A stretch of 64,000 nucleotides of DNA from Streptomyces atratus (GCF_900119365.1 NZ_FPJO01000008.1:186001-250000), one strand, 5' to 3'. Shown: positions 43,985-53,204, numbered from the stretch's first letter. The notes: generated from the sequence alone by a model not told the origin. Made by a program: numbers and translations.

Positions 43985-45385
43985 TCAGCGCCACGGCCCC
44001 GTCACCGCGAACGTCGTCCCCGGCGTGTAGCAGTTCACGTACATCGTCGCGCCGTCCGGAGCGAACGTGACCCCGGCGAACTCTCCCCACTCGGGCTCCT
44101 GCGGCGTCCCGATGTTCTGCCGGCCCCGCGCCATCGCGTAGACCTCGCCGCCCCGCGTCAGGCCGAAGACATGCTGCGCGCCGTCGCCGTCCTCGCACAC
44201 CATCAGCCCGCCGTCTGCGGCGAGGCAGATGTTGTCCGGGGACTCGCCCGGCAGTTGCACGTCCGTGCCGGGGCCGAAGACGATCACGAGCGTGAGGCGG
44301 CGCCGCTTCGGCTCGTACCGCCACACCTGGCCGTAGTGGTCGGCGGCCGACCCCTGTGAGCTGTGCGCGAAGCTGGAGACGAAGTAGACCGAGGAGCCGC
44401 CCCAGTAGCAGCCCTCCAGCTTCTGCGCGTGTGTGATGCCCTTGGGACCGAAGTCCTGGAACCGGATCGGCGTCTCGGCCGCCAGCGGATCGGGTACGGG
44501 CACCCACTCGATGCCCTCGAAGCACGCCCCGGTCTCCTGGACCACGGAGAGGTCGGGCACACCCGGCACGCGCATGGCCTCCAGATGGCCGCCGGCCCGC
44601 AGCGAGCCGGTGCCGCCGAGCGGTTTGTTCGGCAGGAAGCGGTAGAAGAGCCCGAACGGCTTGTCGAACGCGTCCTCCGTCTCGTAGACGATCCCGCTCT
44701 TCGGGTCGATCGCGATGGCCTCGTGCTGGAAGCGGCCCATCGCGGTGAGCGGTACGGCCCCGGTGCGGTGCGGATCGGCGCCGTCCACCTCGAAGATGAA
44801 GCCGTGGTCCTTGGTGTAGCCGTTGGTGCCGGCTCTGTCCTCGGTCTCCTCGCAGGTCAGCCAGGTGTTCCAAGGGGTGCGGCCGCCCGCGCAGTTCACC
44901 GCCGTACCGGCGATGGCGACGCGTTCGCCCAGGACGTTGTTGCGGCCGTCCAGCTCCAGGGTCGTACAGCCGCCCTTGCCCATCGGGTCGTAGGTGAGGC
45001 CCTCGACGACCGGGACCGGGAGCTTCGCGGTGACCCGGTTCTCGTGGTTGCGGACCAGGCGGACGTGACCGTGGCGGCCCGCGAAGGCGGCCATTCCGTC
45101 GTGGTTGCCGGGTACCTGGCCCTCGCCGGAGCGGAGCGGGTCGCCCTCCCGGGACAGGACCCGGTAGCGGAAGCCCTTCGGGAGGTCGAGCAGACCGTCG
45201 GGGTCGGGCACCAGCGGGCCGTACCCGCTGTGTCCCCGGGCGGCCGCGGTACCCGCGAAGAGTTCGGAGAACGCCCCGGTGAAGGCGATGGAGGCGACGG
45301 CCGCGCCGCTGCCGGCCAGGACCTGGCGACGGGTGGCGGTCGGTCGTGACGTTTCTTCGGTCAGGCGTGACGTTTCTGATGACAT
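43985..45385 (-). CDS. PhoX-type alkaline phosphatase (DUF839), Tat exported
   Basis: Secreted beta-propeller phosphatase family using iron and calcium. The 466-residue protein has a twin-arginine signal (TRRQVLAGSGAAVASIAF). Conserved segments include QVPGNHDGMAAF, RNHENR, WLTCEET with the metal-binding Cys-Glu region, and GRFQHEAIAID. AGGGAG precedes ATG 45385. The first residues contain a small repeat (TSRLTEETSR). It would release phosphate from organic esters outside the cell under phosphate limitation; a Pho box was not identified. Confidence 0.9.
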   Translation of the reverse strand: MSSETSRLTEETSRPTATRRQVLAGSGAAVASIAFTGAFSELFAGTAAARGHSGYGPLVPDPDGLLDLPKGFRYRVLSREGDPLRSGEGQVPGNHDGMAAFAGRHGHVRLVRNHENRVTAKLPVPVVEGLTYDPMGKGGCTTLELDGRNNVLGERVAIAGTAVNCAGGRTPWNTWLTCEETEDRAGTNGYTKDHGFIFEVDGADPHRTGAVPLTAMGRFQHEAIAIDPKSGIVYETEDAFDKPFGLFYRFLPNKPLGGTGSLRAGGHLEAMRVPGVPDLSVVQETGACFEGIEWVPVPDPLAAETPIRFQDFGPKGITHAQKLEGCYWGGSSVYFVSSFAHSSQGSAADHYGQVWRYEPKRRRLTLVIVFGPGTDVQLPGESPDNICLAADGGLMVCEDGDGAQHVFGLTRGGEVYAMARGRQNIGTPQEPEWGEFAGVTFAPDGATMYVNCYTPGTTFAVTGPWR

Positions 45386-45510
45386 GAGGCAACTCCCTGC
45401 TGGCGGACAGGAGAAGTGACCCGCATGTGTGTAGCACGCGTATCGCCGCGCGGGAACCATGCGGGTCACCGGGCCCCAGGTGCGTCCCGGGCCGGGAGTG
45501 GCCCCTGGGG

Positions 45511-45936
45511 TCAGACCAGCGAGGCGGAGAGCGTGATCGTCGTGCCGGTCAGCGCCTGGCTGACCGGGCAGTTCGCCTTGGCGTCCTCGGCGGCCTTGAT
45601 GAAGTCCGCCTCGCCGATACCGGGCACCTGGCCCTGGACGGTGAGGTGGATGCCGGTGATGCCGGTGCCGGGCTGGAGGGTGACGTCGGCCGTGGTGGTC
45701 AGCTGGGTCGACGGGGTGCCGGCCGCGGCCAGACCGTGGGCCAGCGCCATCGAGAAGCAGCTGGAGTGGGCCGCCGCGATGAGCTCCTCGGGAGAGGTCT
45801 TGCCGTTCGGCTTCTCCGCGCGGGACGGCCAGGAGACGTCGAATTCGCCGATGCCGGAGGAGTCGAGGGTGACGACACCCTTGCCCTCGATCAGGTTGCC
45901 GTCCCAGACCGTGTGAGCCTGACGCGTGGTTGCCAT
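45511..45936 (-). CDS. osmC: OsmC-family peroxiredoxin-like protein
   Basis: A 141-residue thiol peroxidase that reduces organic hydroperoxides. The two catalytic cysteines are in AHSSCFSMAL and NCPVSQAL, with the conserved Glu in SPEELIAAAHS. ATG 45936 has GAAGGGAA upstream. Upstream and downstream genes lie on the same strand with moderate gaps. Confidence 0.92.
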   Translation of the reverse strand: MATTRQAHTVWDGNLIEGKGVVTLDSSGIGEFDVSWPSRAEKPNGKTSPEELIAAAHSSCFSMALAHGLAAAGTPSTQLTTTADVTLQPGTGITGIHLTVQGQVPGIGEADFIKAAEDAKANCPVSQALTGTTITLSASLV

Positions 45937-46018
45937 GCCGATTCCCTTCAAACGGTGTGCGCGGTCGATACGGGAGCCCCGGGGCGCCCGAAGACGCCTC
46001 GGGTGGTACGCCCCGAAC

Positions 46019-47110
46019 CTACTGCGCCACCAGCCCCTTCGCGTCGCGCGCCAGCGCCGTCAGCCGGGAGATCGCCCGGAAGTACTTCTTCCGGTATCCG
46101 CCGTTCAGCATTTCTTCGCTGAACAGCCGGTCGAACGGCAGCCCGGAGGCGAGCACCGGGACCTCCCGGTCGTACAGCCGGTCCGCGAGGACGACGAGCC
46201 GCAGCGCGGTCGACTGGTCGGGGACCGGCTGGACCTCGGTGAGGCAGACCGCCCGCAGACCGTCCGTCAGCGCGCCGTAGCGGCTCGGATGGACCCGTGC
46301 GAGATGGTCGAGCAGGGAGGGGAAATCGTCCAGGCTGGCGCCCTCGGTGGCGTACGCGGCCCTGGTGACCTGCTCGTCGGAGTACGGCGGCGGGGCCTCG
46401 GGCAGCCCGCGGTGGCGGTAGTCCTCGCCGTCGATCCGCAGCGGACGGAAGTGCGCGGACAGCCCCTGGATCTCCCGCAGGAAGTCGGCCGAGGCGAACC
46501 GGCCCTCACCGAGCTTGCCGGGCAGTGTGTTGGAGGTGGCGGCGAGCGCGACCCCGGCCTCGACCAGCCTGCTCAGCAGCGACGACACCAGCACGGTGTC
46601 GCCCGGGTCGTCCAGCTCGAATTCGTCGATGCACAGCAGCCGGTGCCCGCTCAGCGTCTGCACGGTCTGCTGGAAGCCCAGCGCGCCGACCAGGTTGGTC
46701 AGCTCGACGAAGGTGCCGAACGCCTTCAGCGAGGGGGCGGCGGGGGTGGCATGCCAGAGCGAGGCCAGCAGATGGGTCTTGCCGACGCCGTAGCCGCCGT
46801 CGAGGTAGACGCCGAGGGGCGCCGACGCGGCGGCAGGTTTCCTGCTGAACCACTTGCGTTTGCCCGAGCCGCTGGCGTGCGCGCCGCCGAGCCCGGCCGC
46901 AAAGTCGCTCAGGACCCCGACCGCCTCCGTCTGGCTCGGCTGGTTCGGGTCCGGCACGTACGTATCGAAGCGTACGGAGTCGAAGCGCGGCGGCGGCACC
47001 ATCTCGGCGACCAGTCGATCGGCGGGAACGCGGGGCTCTAGGGCACACAGGGACAGGGGAGCCGTTTCGGCTATGGGGCTCTGCCCCGGCAGGGCTGTGG
47101 AGGACGACAC
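46019..47110 (-). CDS. zapE: Cell division protein ZapE / AFG1-like ATPase
   Basis: P-loop ATPase of 363 residues. Walker A is GGYGVGKTH (near residue 105), Walker B LLCIDEFELDD, sensor region ATSNTLPGKL, and the family block KKYFRAISRL closes it. In E. coli ZapE acts at the division ring; the eukaryotic AFG1 is mitochondrial. GTG 47110 is the best start; TAAGGT lies 8 bases upstream, no SD. Divergent from the reductase gene with overlapping promoters in 37 bases. Confidence 0.9.
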   Translation of the reverse strand: MSSSTALPGQSPIAETAPLSLCALEPRVPADRLVAEMVPPPRFDSVRFDTYVPDPNQPSQTEAVGVLSDFAAGLGGAHASGSGKRKWFSRKPAAASAPLGVYLDGGYGVGKTHLLASLWHATPAAPSLKAFGTFVELTNLVGALGFQQTVQTLSGHRLLCIDEFELDDPGDTVLVSSLLSRLVEAGVALAATSNTLPGKLGEGRFASADFLREIQGLSAHFRPLRIDGEDYRHRGLPEAPPPYSDEQVTRAAYATEGASLDDFPSLLDHLARVHPSRYGALTDGLRAVCLTEVQPVPDQSTALRLVVLADRLYDREVPVLASGLPFDRLFSEEMLNGGYRKKYFRAISRLTALARDAKGLVAQ

Positions 47111-47147
47111 AACTCTCAACCTTAAGCGCCGTGCCAGACTGCAGAAC

Positions 47148-47912
47148 ATGCGACGCCTCTTCCCTGTGACCGACCTGACACCGGCTGACCACGAGGAGGA
47201 GTGGAGTCTGGACGCCCTGGCCGACGCCTACGCCTACCCCGAACAGGACGGCCCCTGGCTGCGCGCCAACATGGTTTCGACGCTCGACGGGGCCGCCCAG
47301 CACGACGGCCGCTCGCAGCCGATCTCCTGCGAGAGCGACATGCGGATCTTCGGCACCCTGCGCGGTCTGGCCGATGTGGTCCTCGCCGGGGCGGAGACGG
47401 TGCGCCTGGAGGGCTACCGCCCCGCCAGGGCCCGGGAGGCCTTCGCCGCCCGCCGGGCCGCGGCCGGACAGGGGCCCGCACCCGCGATCGCCGTGGTGAG
47501 CGGCAGTCTGGACCTCGACTTCTCGTTGCCGCTCTTCACCGAGCCGCTCGTCCCGACCCTCGTGCTGACCGGCGCCGGGGCCCCCGCGGGCCGGGTCGAG
47601 GAGGCGCACCGGGCGGGCGCCGAGGTGGTGATCGCGGGGGAGGGCTCCCGGGTGGATCCCGCCAGGGCCGTACGGGAGCTGGCGGACCGCGGGCTCAAGC
47701 GGCTGCTGACCGAGGGCGGCCCGAGGATGCTGGGGCAGTTCGTGGCCGCCGGGGTGCTGGACGAGCTCTGTCTGACCCTCTCGCCGATGCTGACCGCCGG
47801 GGACGCGCAGCGGATCGCGGGCGGCCCCTCAATGGCCGTGCCGGAACGATTCGCCCTGACGTCGATGCTGGAAGAGGCCGGGTTCCTCTTCACTCGGTAC
47901 CGTCGGAGCTGA
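47148..47912 (+). CDS. RibD C-terminal/DHFR-like pyrimidine reductase family protein
   Basis: A 254-residue single-domain reductase related to the C-terminal half of RibD. The NADPH/substrate region is visible in RANMVSTLDGAAQHDGRSQ, ADVVLAGAETVRLEGY and LLTEGGPRMLGQFV. There is no deaminase domain, so it may be a stand-alone riboflavin-pathway reductase or a paralogue acting on another pterin-like compound. ATG 47148 lacks an SD; CAGACT ends 7 bases upstream. Confidence 0.88.
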   Translation: MRRLFPVTDLTPADHEEEWSLDALADAYAYPEQDGPWLRANMVSTLDGAAQHDGRSQPISCESDMRIFGTLRGLADVVLAGAETVRLEGYRPARAREAFAARRAAAGQGPAPAIAVVSGSLDLDFSLPLFTEPLVPTLVLTGAGAPAGRVEEAHRAGAEVVIAGEGSRVDPARAVRELADRGLKRLLTEGGPRMLGQFVAAGVLDELCLTLSPMLTAGDAQRIAGGPSMAVPERFALTSMLEEAGFLFTRYRRS

Positions 47913-47970
47913 CAATCAGCGGAATTTGTCGTTCCGGTTAGCTTCCGGTGGGCACAATTACTCTCGCAGA

Positions 47971-47988
47971 CCCCGTGCGAGCACGGGG
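47971..47988 (+). other. Small hairpin in the leader of the UspA-like gene
   Basis: CCCCGTGC-GA-GCACGGGG is a perfect 8-bp stem with a 2-base loop, 53 bases before GTG 48041. Just after it, ATG 47993 opens a 10-codon frame ending at 48025. Either may influence expression of the downstream gene; there is no proof. Confidence 0.45.
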
Positions 47989-48040
47989 AAGGATGGTTTC
48001 AGCAGTGACCGGCGACGGCCACTGAAGCAGAAGGGCGCCC

Positions 48041-48514
48041 GTGGTGTTCACCAGCGTTTTGATGATCGAGAAGCCCCTCACCTCCGAGGACGTCGAGTTC
48101 GTCACCACCCTGCACGGGGAGGAGCAGACCTCCTTCGTCGTGCTCATGCAGCCGCGCGGTGACCAGGCCGATGTGCTGCTGCGAGCCATCGACGACCTGG
48201 CGATGGGCGAACTGAAGGAGGCCGCCCGGGAGGGTGAGGAACCCGAGGGCAAGAACGCCAGACAGCCCGCCGAACTCGCGCTCGAAGTTTCACTGGAGGC
48301 ACTGCGCCAGGCAGGCTCCGAAGCGGTCGGACAGGTGATCGAGGACCACCCCCTGGACAAGCTGAAGTCCGTGGTCGACGACGCGGAGGCGGACGAGGTG
48401 ATCGTGCTGACCGCACCGCACTACGTCGAGGAGTTCTTCCACCGGGACTGGGCGTCCCGGGCCCGTCACAAGGTCGGCGTACCGGTGCTCAAGCTCTTCG
48501 CGCACAGCGAATAG
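48041..48514 (+). CDS. Small UspA-like hypothetical protein
   Basis: A 157-residue soluble protein. The C-terminal half reads like the end of a universal-stress-protein fold (ADEVIVLTAPHYVEEFF, HKVGVPVLKLFAHSE), while the N-terminal half is acidic (ELKEAAREGEEPEGKNA). Catalytic motifs of TrpC or other enzymes are absent. AGAAGGG precedes GTG 48041 (GTG 48044 also possible). It lies 59 bases upstream of murC, on the same strand. Confidence 0.7.
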   Translation: MVFTSVLMIEKPLTSEDVEFVTTLHGEEQTSFVVLMQPRGDQADVLLRAIDDLAMGELKEAAREGEEPEGKNARQPAELALEVSLEALRQAGSEAVGQVIEDHPLDKLKSVVDDAEADEVIVLTAPHYVEEFFHRDWASRARHKVGVPVLKLFAHSE

Positions 48515-48573
48515 GCTGGGCGGGCACTCCGTACCCACTCGGGTACTCGTATCGACTTCTGGGAGACACACGC

Positions 48574-49968
48574 ATGGCACCCGGTATTCCTGCCGCCATG
48601 GAACGGCCGCACTTCATCGGCATCGGCGGCGCCGGAATGTCGGGCATCGCGAAGATCCTCGCCCAGCGCGGTGCCAAGGTCGCGGGCAGCGACGCCAAGG
48701 AGTCGGGTACCGCCGAGGCACTGCGGGCGCTGGGGGCGACCGTCCACATCGGGCACGCCACCGGACATCTGGCGGACGACGCCTCGTGCGTGGTCGTCTC
48801 CAGCGCCATCCGCGCCGACAACCCGGAGCTGCTGCGCGCCGCCGAGCTGTCGGTCCCCGTCGTGCACCGCTCCGACGCGCTCGCCTCGCTCATGGGCGGG
48901 CTGCGCGCCATCGCGGTGGCCGGTACGCACGGCAAGACGACCACCACGTCGATGCTGGCCGTCGCCCTGACCGAGCTGAACCTCGATCCCTCGTACGCCA
49001 TCGGCGGCGACCTGGCCGGCCCCGGCACCAACGCGGCGCACGGCGAGGGCGCGATCTTCGTCGCCGAGGCGGACGAGAGCGACCGCAGCTTCCAGAAGTA
49101 CGACCCCGAGGTCGCGATCGTCCTCAACGTCGAGCTGGACCACCACGCGAACTACGCCTCGATGGCCGAGATCTACGAGTCGTTCGAGGCGTTCGCCGGC
49201 AAGATCGTCCCGGGCGGCACCCTGGTGATCGCCGCCGACCAGGAAGGCGCCGTCGAGCTGACGGAGCGGGTCCGCGCCCTCCCCTCGCTGAACGTCGTCA
49301 CCTACGGCGAGTCCGAGACCGCCGACGTACGCGTCCACAAGATCACCCCGCGCGGCCTGACCAGCGAGGTCACGGTCGTCCTGAACGGGAAGTACCTCAC
49401 GTTCACGGTCTCCGTGCCCGGCCGCCACTACGCCCTCAACGCCGTCGCGGCCCTCGCCGCCGGTGTCGCCCTCGGCATCCCGGCCCACAACCTGGCCTCG
49501 GCCCTCGGCAAGTACACCGGGGTCAAGCGCCGCCTCCAGCTCAAGGGCGAGGCGGCGGGCGTGCAGGTCATCGACTCGTACGCGCACCACCCCACCGAGA
49601 TGACCGCCGACCTCGAAGCGATGCGCGGCGCCGCCTCCGAGGCCCGCCTCCTGGTCGTCTTCCAGCCCCACCTCTTCTCCCGCACCCAGGAGCTCGGCAC
49701 CGAGATGGGCCAGGCCCTCGCGCTGGCCGACGCCTCCGTGGTGCTGGACATCTATCCGGCCCGCGAGGACCCGATCCCCGGCATCACCAGCGAGCTGATC
49801 ATCGACGCCGCGCGGGCCGCGGGCGCCGATGCCACCGCGGTCCACGACAAGGCCGCGGTCGCCGGGACCATCGCGGGAATGGCGAAGCCCGGCGACCTCG
49901 TTCTCACCATGGGAGCGGGCGACGTCACGGAGCTCGGCCCGCAGATCCTGGATCACCTGTCGAGCTGA
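48574..49968 (+). CDS. murC: UDP-N-acetylmuramate-L-alanine ligase
   Basis: Adds L-Ala to UDP-MurNAc, first peptide step of peptidoglycan synthesis. The 464-residue protein has FIGIGGAGMSGIAKIL, the ATP loop AVAGTHGKTTTTSMLA, the carbamylated-lysine region VAEADESDRSF and the Mur signature YAHHPTEM. ATG 48574 follows GGGAGA. The gene is apart from the dcw cluster, as I remember for Streptomyces, and is followed after 9 bases by msrB. Confidence 0.97.
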   Translation: MAPGIPAAMERPHFIGIGGAGMSGIAKILAQRGAKVAGSDAKESGTAEALRALGATVHIGHATGHLADDASCVVVSSAIRADNPELLRAAELSVPVVHRSDALASLMGGLRAIAVAGTHGKTTTTSMLAVALTELNLDPSYAIGGDLAGPGTNAAHGEGAIFVAEADESDRSFQKYDPEVAIVLNVELDHHANYASMAEIYESFEAFAGKIVPGGTLVIAADQEGAVELTERVRALPSLNVVTYGESETADVRVHKITPRGLTSEVTVVLNGKYLTFTVSVPGRHYALNAVAALAAGVALGIPAHNLASALGKYTGVKRRLQLKGEAAGVQVIDSYAHHPTEMTADLEAMRGAASEARLLVVFQPHLFSRTQELGTEMGQALALADASVVLDIYPAREDPIPGITSELIIDAARAAGADATAVHDKAAVAGTIAGMAKPGDLVLTMGAGDVTELGPQILDHLSS

Positions 49969-49977
49969 GGGAGCGAT

Positions 49978-50385
49978 GTGTCGTACGACATCGAGAAGCC
50001 GGACGAGCAGTGGCGGGCGGAGCTGACGCCGGCCGAGTACGCGGTCCTGCGCCAGGCCGGCACCGAACCCGCCTTCGTCGGTGAGTACACCGACACCAAG
50101 ACCACGGGCGTCTACTCCTGCCGCGCCTGTGGCGCCGACCTGTTCCGTTCGGACACCAAATTCGAGTCGCACTGCGGCTGGCCGTCCTTCTACGACCCGA
50201 AGGACACGGACGCGGTCGAGCTGATCCAGGACCGCAGCCACGGCATGGTCCGCACCGAGGTCCGCTGCGCACGCTGCGGATCGCACCTCGGTCATGTCTT
50301 CGAGGGCGAGGGCTACCCCACTCCGACGGACCAGCGGTACTGCATCAACTCGATCTCGCTGCGCCTGGTCCCGGACCAGAGCTGA
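49978..50385 (+). CDS. msrB: Peptide-methionine (R)-S-oxide reductase
   Basis: Repairs oxidised methionine. The 135-residue protein has two CxxC zinc pairs (CRAC and CARC), substrate segments HCGWPSF and HLGHVF, and the catalytic cysteine in RYCINS (near residue 121). GGGAG precedes GTG 49978; cotranscribed with murC, ended by a strong hairpin. Confidence 0.96.
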   Translation: MSYDIEKPDEQWRAELTPAEYAVLRQAGTEPAFVGEYTDTKTTGVYSCRACGADLFRSDTKFESHCGWPSFYDPKDTDAVELIQDRSHGMVRTEVRCARCGSHLGHVFEGEGYPTPTDQRYCINSISLRLVPDQS

Positions 50386-50401
50386 GAGACAAGAGACGAG
50401 G

Positions 50402-50433
50402 CGGGTGCCCCGGAACACGTTCCGGGGCACCCG
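50402..50433. terminator. Bidirectional terminator after msrB and the ABC permease
   Basis: Perfect 14-bp stem (50402-50415 with 50420-50433), between convergent genes. Confidence 0.88.
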
Positions 50434-50448
50434 TTGCGCCGTGCGGGC

Positions 50449-51246
50449 TCAGTACACGTCCCTGCGCATCGGCACCAGCACCGCGACGAACGCCGCGGCC
50501 AGGGCGTAGCCGGTGAGCAGCAGTCCGCCGCCGACGGGGGAGAGCAGCGGCACCGGACCGGTCGCCAGCTCCGCGGCCATCGTGTCCGCGGCGTAGTCGA
50601 AGCCCGTCAGGGCCGCCGTGGCGCCACCGGGCAGCAGCGGATAGAGGAGTTTCACGCCCGGGATCGTCATCAGCAGGAACTCGCCCGCGTACAGATAGCC
50701 GACCACGACGGCCAGCGCGGCGACCTGGTGACGGATCAGCGCCCCGGCGGCCACGCCCAGCAGGGTGTACACCGCCATCGCCAGGGCCGGCCGGAGCAGC
50801 AGCTCCAGCACTTCGCCGGTGGCCATGCCGGGGGTCACCCCGCGCGCCGCGGCGCCCCCGAAGAAGGCGGCCCCCGCGGTGCCGGTGAGCACCAGCCCGT
50901 ACGCCAGGCCGGCGACGCCGTACGCGACGAGTTTGGCGGTGAGCACCTGCCGGCGCCGCGGGGCGTGGAGGAAGGTGTACGTGACGGTGCGGTGCCGGTA
51001 TTCCCCCGTCATCGCCAGGGTGCCGAGAGCGGCCGGCAGGAACACCGTGAAGCTCAGCATCCCGAGGACGGAGCGGACGCCGTCCTCGGTGTCCAGGCCG
51101 GGCGCCGGCCGATCGAAGTTCTCCGGGCCGACCAGCGTCACCGCCCCCACCATGCCGCCGCCCAGGACGACGGCCGCGAGGAGTGCCCACAGCCACAGGC
51201 GGGTGGCGGCCAGCCGCCGGAACTCCGCCTTGATCAGTGCGTTCAT
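50449..51246 (-). CDS. ABC-2 type transporter permease
   Basis: A 265-residue membrane protein with about six hydrophobic segments (LWLWALLAAVVLGGGMVGAV near the start, LAMAVYTLLGVAAGALI in the middle). It fits ABC-2 exporters that work with one ATPase. ATG 51246 overlaps the ATPase stop (ATGA). The continuous open frame from 52317 to here is an artefact and not a fusion gene. Confidence 0.88.
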   Translation of the reverse strand: MNALIKAEFRRLAATRLWLWALLAAVVLGGGMVGAVTLVGPENFDRPAPGLDTEDGVRSVLGMLSFTVFLPAALGTLAMTGEYRHRTVTYTFLHAPRRRQVLTAKLVAYGVAGLAYGLVLTGTAGAAFFGGAAARGVTPGMATGEVLELLLRPALAMAVYTLLGVAAGALIRHQVAALAVVVGYLYAGEFLLMTIPGVKLLYPLLPGGATAALTGFDYAADTMAAELATGPVPLLSPVGGGLLLTGYALAAAFVAVLVPMRRDVY

Positions 51247-52220
51247 CGCCGGTTCCGTCCCTCGTCCGTCAGTGCCGACGGCCGGTCGAGGCCTGCCGGT
51301 GCGCCGTCCCCCGCCAGCCGGAGGAAGAGCTGCTCCAGGCTCGTCCCGGCGGACAGCCCGTACACGCGCAGCTGCTCGGCGGCGGCCAGATCGGCGACGG
51401 CCGAGTCCGCCAGCCCGTACACGCACAGCGTCCCGTCCGGCATGAGGTCCACCCGGTCGGCCGCCCCACCCCGCGCGGTGCCGCGCAGCAGTGCGGTGCG
51501 CAGGGCCGCCGCGTCCGGGGAGCGGACCAGCACCGTGCCGGGCGAGAGCCGCTCGATCTCCGCCAGTGGTCCCGCCGCCACCAGCCGGCCCTCGCGGATC
51601 ACCACGACGTCGTCGACGATCTGCTGCACCTCGCTCAGCACATGGCTGGACACCAGCACCGTGCGCCCCTCGGCCGCCAGCCCGCGCAGCAGGCCGCGCA
51701 GCCAGGCGATGCCCTCCGGGTCGAGTCCGTTGCCCGGCTCGTCCAGCAGCAGCACCCGCGGGTCGCCGAGCAGGGCGGTGGCGAGACCGAGCCGCTGCCG
51801 CATGCCCGTGGAGAAGGTGCGGGTCCGGCGGTCGGCCGCCCGGTCGAGCCCCAGCCGGGTCAGCAGTCGGTCGACCCGCTCGGGCGGGTGGCCGCCCATG
51901 GTGCGGTAGATGTGCAGATGGTCGCGGGCCGAGTGGCCGGGGTGGACCGCGGAGGCGTCGAGGACGGCGCCCACGGTGGCGGAGGGCCTGGGCAGGTCCG
52001 CGTACCGCTTTCCGCCGATGGTGGCGGTGCCCGCGGTGGGAGCCACCAGGCCGAGGACCATCCGCATGGTCGTGGTCTTGCCCGCGCCGTTGGGGCCGAG
52101 GAAGCCCGTGACGACGCCCGGCCGCACGGTGAAGCTCAGATCCTCGACGGCGCGGACGTGGCCGAACCGCTTGGTCAGCCCGCCGACTTCTATGGGCAGG
52201 CCCTGCGGGCGTCCGCTCAT
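51243..52220 (-). CDS. ABC transporter ATP-binding protein (exporter type)
   Basis: A 325-residue ATPase: Walker A GPNGAGKTT near residue 43, signature FSTGMRQRLGLA (LSGGQ variant), Walker B VLLLDEPGNGLD and the H-loop in LVSSHVLSE. A 90-residue C-terminal domain follows, as in drug or bacteriocin exporters. Its start overlaps the PH-like gene and its stop the permease, so all three are one operon, probably controlled by the divergent GntR regulator. Confidence 0.92.
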   Translation of the reverse strand: MSGRPQGLPIEVGGLTKRFGHVRAVEDLSFTVRPGVVTGFLGPNGAGKTTTMRMVLGLVAPTAGTATIGGKRYADLPRPSATVGAVLDASAVHPGHSARDHLHIYRTMGGHPPERVDRLLTRLGLDRAADRRTRTFSTGMRQRLGLATALLGDPRVLLLDEPGNGLDPEGIAWLRGLLRGLAAEGRTVLVSSHVLSEVQQIVDDVVVIREGRLVAAGPLAEIERLSPGTVLVRSPDAAALRTALLRGTARGGAADRVDLMPDGTLCVYGLADSAVADLAAAEQLRVYGLSAGTSLEQLFLRLAGDGAPAGLDRPSALTDEGRNRR

Positions 52221-52588
52221 CGGTGGCTCCCCACCCGCTGCTCGACGAGCTGTGCCAGTCGCTGGGCGTCGTCGAGCGAGAGGACCAGCTCGTCGAAGTC
52301 ACCGCCGGCGGCGGCACGGTCCAGCTCCACGCGCAGCCCCGGCCTGCCCCGGTAGGCGGCCACGAGCTGACGCGGGCCGGTGATCAGCCCCCAGGTGCCG
52401 ATCTTGGCGACTCCGGAGGCGTGCAGGCCCTTGCGGACGCCGTGGGCCGCGCGCAGCGGGTTGTCGACGACGGTCACCCGGCGGACCGCGGTGAGCGGGA
52501 CGGTCAGGGAGCGGCGCAGGGTCCATATGCGCTCACGGCCGCTGAACTCGATGGTGAGGCCGGTGTCGGTGATGTTCATCAGTGCCAT
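52217..52588 (-). CDS. Small PH-domain-like protein
   Basis: A 123-residue soluble protein with a strand pattern (GLTIEFSGRERIWTLRRSL, VPLTAVRRVTVVDN) suggestive of a bacterial PH-like fold, followed by a helix. GGAGGG is nine bases before ATG 52588. First gene of the ABC operon; its role is not known. Confidence 0.7.
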   Translation of the reverse strand: MALMNITDTGLTIEFSGRERIWTLRRSLTVPLTAVRRVTVVDNPLRAAHGVRKGLHASGVAKIGTWGLITGPRQLVAAYRGRPGLRVELDRAAAGGDFDELVLSLDDAQRLAQLVEQRVGSHR

Positions 52589-52623
52589 GGGAATTCACCC
52601 TCCAACGGGGCCTGAGCGTCTGT

Positions 52624-52649
52624 TCTATTAGATGTATAGCAGATAGAGT
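52624..52649. promoter_or_regulatory. AT-rich dyad and promoter between the ABC operon and the GntR gene
   Basis: TCTAT (52624-52628) is mirrored by ATAGA (52643-52647), with an inner CTAT/ATAG pair (52625-52628, 52636-52639). The region is far less GC-rich than its surroundings. TAGAGT (52644-52649) ends 6 bases before GTG 52656. It is a good candidate operator for the YtrA-type regulator controlling both directions. Confidence 0.6.
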
Positions 52650-52655
52650 TGGGGC

Positions 52656-53057
52656 GTGTATCTAGTGCTCGACCTCGACAGCGAGGTGCCGATCTATCAG
52701 CAGATCCGGGACCGGGTGGTGGAGGCCATCGCGGAAGGGGCGTTGGCGCCCGGTGCCGGACTTCCGTCCACCAGGCAGCTGGCCGTTGACCTGGCGATCA
52801 ACTTCCACACCGTCAACAAGGCCTATGACCTGCTACGACGCGAAGGATTCATCCGCATCAACCGCAAGAGCGGTGCGGCGGTCCGGCCGGACGTCAAGCA
52901 GCCCTCCGACGAACTGCGGGCCGGCGTCGACTGGGAGGCGCGCATGCGCACCCTCCTCGCCGAGCTGGATGTGCGAGGGATCGCGAAGGCGGAGGTGATG
53001 AGTCATGTCGCGGCGGTTCTGGACCGCTTCCCCGGGAGGGAGGACGAACAGCCCTGA
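52656..53057 (+). CDS. GntR-family transcriptional regulator, YtrA subfamily
   Basis: A short 133-residue regulator: winged helix-turn-helix (VPIYQQIRDRVVEAIAEG, PSTRQLAVDLAINFHTVNKAYD) plus only a ~50-residue effector tail, as in YtrA proteins, which repress neighbouring ABC exporter operons. GTG 52656 has no SD and likely begins a leaderless transcript. It is divergent from the PH-like/ABC genes and upstream of a DUF1648 gene. Confidence 0.92.
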   Translation: MYLVLDLDSEVPIYQQIRDRVVEAIAEGALAPGAGLPSTRQLAVDLAINFHTVNKAYDLLRREGFIRINRKSGAAVRPDVKQPSDELRAGVDWEARMRTLLAELDVRGIAKAEVMSHVAAVLDRFPGREDEQP

Positions 53058-53204
53058 CCCCCGGGGCCGGGCGGGGGACCGCGGCGGCGCCTGCCGCAGT
53101 GCGACATCCCCCGGACAACGGCTCATGGAACGAGCCCCCGGAACGTCGCGCCGTGTCCCGGCGCGGAGCCCCGCCCCGCCGGGGTCAGTGACAAGAACGG
53201 ACAG

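Noticed and set aside
50449..52317. One 622-codon frame that spans the ABC permease and ATPase genes
   Set aside because: The part upstream of 51246 is out of frame with the ATPase; the true genes overlap by an ATGA and have normal lengths.
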